This document shows, in pieces, positions 60,852 to 64,000 of a stretch of 64,000 bases of DNA. A model generated the notes under the pieces. That model did no database searches. It was not told the DNA's origin and saw only the letters and a program-made list of their open reading frames with translations. A program made the position numbers and the translations under genes. This DNA is from Prochlorococcus sp. AG-409-L21 (GTDB taxonomy: Bacteria; Cyanobacteriota; Cyanobacteriia; PCC-6307; Cyanobiaceae). Position 1 is the first letter of the stretch. The number at the start of each line of letters is the position of its first letter. The stretch is from the NCBI GenBank assembly GCA_003215475.1, contig QCKH01000001.1, positions 1-64,000 on the forward strand, in the 5' to 3' direction.

Positions 60852-61075
60852 TGAAGAAACTAGATCTTCGAGGAACTCCTTGTCCTGTTAATTTTGTACG
60901 CTGTAGATTAGCTTTAGAACAATTAAATGATAATCAAGCTTTAGAAGTAGATCTAGATATCGGTGAACCTGAAGAAATGGTTATCATGGGATTGAAAAAT
61001 GATGGTCATGGTATTGAGATTATTCTTAGAAATAATAATTGGATTCGATTATTAATTACTCCCAATGCGAGTTAA
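60851..61075 (+). CDS. TusA-like sulfur carrier protein
   Basis: Small 74-residue protein with the TusA/SirA CPxP-like motif LDLRGTPCPVNFVRCRLAL, the Cys being the persulfide carrier in this family. It may pass sulfur to tRNA modification or cofactor synthesis; TusBCD partners are not seen here. The start overlaps dnaJ's stop and its end overlaps rsgA's start by 11 bases, so dnaJ-tusA-rsgA read as one coupled unit. Confidence 0.85.
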   Translation: MKKLDLRGTPCPVNFVRCRLALEQLNDNQALEVDLDIGEPEEMVIMGLKNDGHGIEIILRNNNWIRLLITPNAS

Positions 61076-61991
61076 TAATCAACAATATAAAGGAATTGTC
61101 GTTGCTTTAAAGGCTAATTATTTAATAGTAGAAATTTCCAAAAATATTCCTAGTAATAATGGTAAGAAAGAGATTATAAATACTGATATTGTTCGCTTAT
61201 TATGTACTAAACGAAGTCGGCTATCTTTTAAGGGTCACTTTGTGAGTGTTGGTGATATAGTTACTATAGAAGCTATTGATTGGAATGAACTAAAGGGGGT
61301 AATTAGTAGTATCGAGCCAAGAAAAAGCTATATAAATAGACCTCCTGTTGCAAACTTTACGGATATTTTTGTTGTTTGTTCTTTGCGAGAACCTATGTTT
61401 GAAATGAAACAAACTTCTCGCTTTTTATTGAAAGCTGAAGAAACTGGTAAGGAAGTCACTATGATTTTGACTAAAAGTGATTTGATAGATAAAAATAAAT
61501 TATATGAGTATTCTAATAGGTTAATATCATGGGGTTATAATCCATTACCCATCTCTATAATTAGTGGAGAAGGTATGAATGCGTTTTATAAGAAATTGCG
61601 CTCTATTAAATTAGGTCTATTATGTGGTCCATCAGGAGTAGGAAAAAGTAGTTTAATTAATTCTTTATCTTCAAAAATTAATACCCCTACTGGCACTTTG
61701 TCTCAGAAATTAAAAAGAGGAAAAAATACTACTAGACATGTTGAACTTTTTTCGGTCGCTGATGGTTGCTTTATTGCAGATACGCCTGGTTTTAATAAGC
61801 CTGAAATTAGAATCAATCCTAATAAATTGGCTTCATTATTTCCTGAAATTAGAATCCAAGAAGAAACTAGTCATTGTAAATTTAGAAATTGCTTACATTT
61901 AGATGAGCCAGGGTGTGCTATATCAAGAAATTGGGAACGATATGAGGAATATAAGCATTGTTTGGAAGATATGATCAATCTTCATCACTAA
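61065..61991 (+). CDS. rsgA: Ribosome small-subunit GTPase RsgA
   Basis: Circularly permuted GTPase in late 30S assembly. N-terminal OB-fold (about residues 1-80), then the G4 region ILTKSDL, followed by G1 [15 protein letters not shown] and G3 [12 protein letters not shown], the permuted order that defines the family; zinc ligands come from [16 protein letters not shown]. Length 308. It overlaps tusA and, at its 3' end, the convergent ybaB by 17 bases. Confidence 0.94.
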   Translation: MRVNNQQYKGIVVALKANYLIVEISKNIPSNNGKKEIINTDIVRLLCTKRSRLSFKGHFVSVGDIVTIEAIDWNELKGVISSIEPRKSYINRPPVANFTDIFVVCSLREPMFEMKQTSRFLLKAEETGKEVTMILTKSDLIDKNKLYEYSNRLISWGYNPLPISIISGEGMNAFYKKLRSIKLGLLCGPSGVGKSSLINSLSSKINTPTGTLSQKLKRGKNTTRHVELFSVADGCFIADTPGFNKPEIRINPNKLASLFPEIRIQEETSHCKFRNCLHLDEPGCAISRNWERYEEYKHCLEDMINLHH

Positions 61992-62322
61992 TCCCAGGCA
62001 AGTTCAGATTTAATCCTCCTGTTAGCTCTTGCATCCTTTCTTTCATATTTGCAGTTGAACTGTCATGAGCGGTTTGTATAGCGGTCAAAATGGCTGCTTC
62101 TATAAATTCTTTATCTTCTTTTAAAAGGGACTCTTCTATTTGGACACGAAGTGGCTTTTGATTTCCTGATAAGTATATGTTGACTCGGCCATCTTCATTA
62201 GATCCTTCTATCTCAATGGAATCTAATTCTTCTTGAAGTTTTTGCGCATCTTGTTGAATTTGTTGGGCTTTTTTAAATGCCTCAGTAATTTGTCCGAAAT
62301 TGGGAAGTCCGAATGCTGCCAT
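61975..62322 (-). CDS. YbaB/EbfC-family nucleoid-associated protein
   Basis: Small dimeric DNA-binding protein of the YbaB/EbfC family, 115 residues: [19 protein letters not shown] and [21 protein letters not shown], then an alpha-helical end. It is upstream-linked to murB (33-base gap) on the same strand. Family members bind DNA without sharp sequence specificity; the role here is inferred. Confidence 0.88.
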   Translation of the reverse strand: MAAFGLPNFGQITEAFKKAQQIQQDAQKLQEELDSIEIEGSNEDGRVNIYLSGNQKPLRVQIEESLLKEDKEFIEAAILTAIQTAHDSSTANMKERMQELTGGLNLNLPGISDED

Positions 62323-62354
62323 TTGTTTAATTAACTAAAGTCACATTAAGTGAT

Positions 62355-63254
62355 TTATTCGAATCCAAGTCGTTTTACTTCTGGATGTAGAACAAAACCA
62401 TGCTTTTCTTCTACTTTATTTTGAATAATCGAAATGAGATTCGATATGTCCTCAGCAGTAGCACTTCCTTTGTTAATGATGAAGTTTGCATGAAGACGAG
62501 AAACCTCAGCACCTCCTGAACAAAACCCTTTTAAACCAATTTCTTCAATAATTCGACCAGCTTTCAATCCCTCAGGATTACGGAAAACACTTCCACAACT
62601 TGGCAAATGATATGGTTGCGTCTTTAATCGGTGATTTAGATTATTGTTAGTTTGTTCAATGATTGCTTTTTTGTTTCTGCCAGGATCTAGTTGAAACAGA
62701 GCAGATATCACTAAAAGCTGTTCTTTTTGAAGCATGCTTGTTCTATAAGAGAAATTTAGCTCGTCATTTTTGATTTCATACAATTTTCCATCTGGGATTG
62801 AAAGAACTTTGACAGAAATTAATTTGTCAGCAGTACAACCATCTTGAGCTCCAGCATTCATTACTATTGCGCCTCCAACTGTACCTGGTATTCCTATCGA
62901 CCATTCCAGTCCATGCAAGCCTTCTTTAGCTACTTTTCTAGCAAGATTTGGTAAAGGTTCTCCTGCTAAAGCTTCTACGACTCCAGTTTTCTGATTAATT
63001 TGGCATCCATGCATCTTTTTTAAGCATATTGTTAGGCCTTTTAAGCCTTGATCACTTATTAATAGATTTGATCCAGCTCCTATAATATGAGAGCATATTC
63101 TTTTTTGTTTTGCCATGTAAATTATGTCACTTAATTCATCAAGGTTCCTAGGCTCAGCTAACCATTGAGCTTGTCCTCCAACTTTCCAAGTTGTAAAATT
63201 TGCAAGTGGAATAAAAGACTTAATATTTGGTAAATTCATATTATTATGCAGCAT
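62355..63254 (-). CDS. murB: UDP-N-acetylenolpyruvoylglucosamine reductase
   Basis: Reduces UDP-GlcNAc-enolpyruvate to UDP-MurNAc using NADPH and FAD. FAD-binding stretches [16 protein letters not shown]-type ([12 protein letters not shown]) and [17 protein letters not shown] are clear; the catalytic Ser is in [11 protein letters not shown]. The ATG at 63254 overlaps the murC stop by 11 bases; the ATG at 63239, just after that stop, is equally plausible. A further extension to 63329 would run well into murC and is unlikely. About 299 residues. Confidence 0.93.
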   Translation of the reverse strand: MLHNNMNLPNIKSFIPLANFTTWKVGGQAQWLAEPRNLDELSDIIYMAKQKRICSHIIGAGSNLLISDQGLKGLTICLKKMHGCQINQKTGVVEALAGEPLPNLARKVAKEGLHGLEWSIGIPGTVGGAIVMNAGAQDGCTADKLISVKVLSIPDGKLYEIKNDELNFSYRTSMLQKEQLLVISALFQLDPGRNKKAIIEQTNNNLNHRLKTQPYHLPSCGSVFRNPEGLKAGRIIEEIGLKGFCSGGAEVSRLHANFIINKGSATAEDISNLISIIQNKVEEKHGFVLHPEVKRLGFE

Positions 63255-64000
63255 AATTTTCACTTTTAACTTCTTTCTTGGAATGTAGCCTGTTGAATTT
63301 TTCTGATAATTTTGATATATCACCAGCACCCATAATTAATATTAAATCATTTTTTTTCGTTTTTTCTTTTATTAATTCTTCTAGATTTATTAGGTTTTCG
63401 GAGATTATTATCTCTAGATTTGGATATGTATTCAAAACCATTGATTTGATGGTTTTATTATTAATTTTAGGAATAGGTTTTTCGCCAGCACTATAGATTG
63501 GTGCAAGGAATAGTAAGTCAACTTTTCCAAGGTATTTTACAAAATCTTTCATTAAATCTCTCGTTCGAGTATATCTGTGAGCCTGAAATACACCAACTAA
63601 TCGATCAGCTTTTAAAGGTAGAAAACTTTCCTTACTCTTGATAATTAATCTGGCCATTGAGATGGTCTCCCTTACTTCACTGGGATGATGAGCATAATCA
63701 TCTATAATTTGCCTTCCATTCCAAACACCTTTAAATTCAAATCTTCTATTTGGTGATTTAAGGTGACTTAAACTATTTTTAATTTCTATATATTTTAAAC
63801 CCATCACTCTGCATGCTGCAATTGCCCCTAAGGCATTACTTAAATTATGAACGCCAGGGATCGGTAATTCTATTTTGTCAATAAATTCTCCTTTTTCATA
63901 GTAATTAGCAATAGTAATATTTCCATTCATTGAATTAGGTATTGCTGCAAAATCAATATTATTTTTTTCTTTTATAGACCACCAAATTTCTTTTTTAGAA
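63244..64000 (-). CDS. murC: UDP-N-acetylmuramate-alanine ligase (partial)
   Basis: Adds L-alanine to UDP-MurNAc in peptidoglycan synthesis. Only the C-terminal part is in the window; the frame is open to the right edge at 64000 and continues beyond. The middle-to-C-terminal Mur ligase part is visible: [20 protein letters not shown] and then [16 protein letters not shown] and [16 protein letters not shown]. An internal ATG at 63930 is not the real start. It lies upstream of murB on the same strand and overlaps it. Confidence 0.93.
   Translation of the reverse strand, partial: SKKEIWWSIKEKNNIDFAAIPNSMNGNITIANYYEKGEFIDKIELPIPGVHNLSNALGAIAACRVMGLKYIEIKNSLSHLKSPNRRFEFKGVWNGRQIIDDYAHHPSEVRETISMARLIIKSKESFLPLKADRLVGVFQAHRYTRTRDLMKDFVKYLGKVDLLFLAPIYSAGEKPIPKINNKTIKSMVLNTYPNLEIIISENLINLEELIKEKTKKNDLILIMGAGDISKLSEKFNRLHSKKEVKSENYAA

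Overview
The window is a compact, AT-rich, gene-dense stretch of a cyanobacterial chromosome. It is almost certainly Prochlorococcus: the block dnaN - PRC-barrel gene - purL - purF - parC/gyrA-like - TPR - queG - DUF502 - nusB - ftsY - PP2C - argH - RNA-binding protein - dusA - msrB - grpE - dnaJ - tusA - rsgA - ybaB - murB - murC matches the conserved gene order around dnaN (gene 1) in that genus. Tic20, phytol kinase-like, sucrose-phosphate synthase and DUF3134 genes also point to a cyanobacterium. I cannot fix the ecotype from the sequence. I see no tRNA, rRNA, insertion sequence, prophage, integron or CRISPR array.

Left arm (1-40.3 kb). Genes lie on both strands: aspS, pyrG, queE, queC, pabB, pabC; cobA divergent from a TrpD2-like gene; an MFS exporter; ppk; a group 2 sigma factor; a phytol/dolichol kinase-family membrane protein; DAHP synthase; acnB; a CLC channel; a radical SAM protein; purU; an FAD oxidoreductase; dnaK; aroE; tic20; rpsF; argG; mraY; sps; uvrA; recN; an ABC1 kinase; a DUF1400 protein; thrC. 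Gaps are short, convergent genes abut or overlap, and one divergent pair shares bases of its start codons.

Origin (40,287-40,648). The largest gene-free gap lies between thrC and dnaN. It holds a perfect DnaA box, several near-matches, a 12-bp inverted repeat and an AT-rich segment, and the bias of T over A on the + strand reverses across it. This is the best candidate replication origin; dnaA itself is not in the window.

Right arm (40.6-64 kb). This begins with dnaN and continues through purine synthesis (purL, purF), a type II topoisomerase A subunit, queuosine (queG), transcription and secretion factors (nusB, ftsY), a GAF-PP2C phosphatase, argH, a Gly-rich RRM protein, dusA, a Tat-type exported msrB, the grpE-dnaJ-tusA-rsgA cluster and murB/murC, with murC running off the end.

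Functional links: three queuosine genes (queE, queC, queG) lie on the two sides of the origin; DnaK is in the left arm and its cofactors GrpE and DnaJ in the right; argG and argH (last two steps of arginine synthesis), mraY/murB/murC (peptidoglycan), pabB/pabC (folate) and aroE/DAHP synthase (shikimate) recur. The window is mainly core genome. The points worth a second look are small: the origin layout, atypical start codons, overlapping divergent starts, degenerate family motifs and domain losses, rather than an obvious new multi-gene system.
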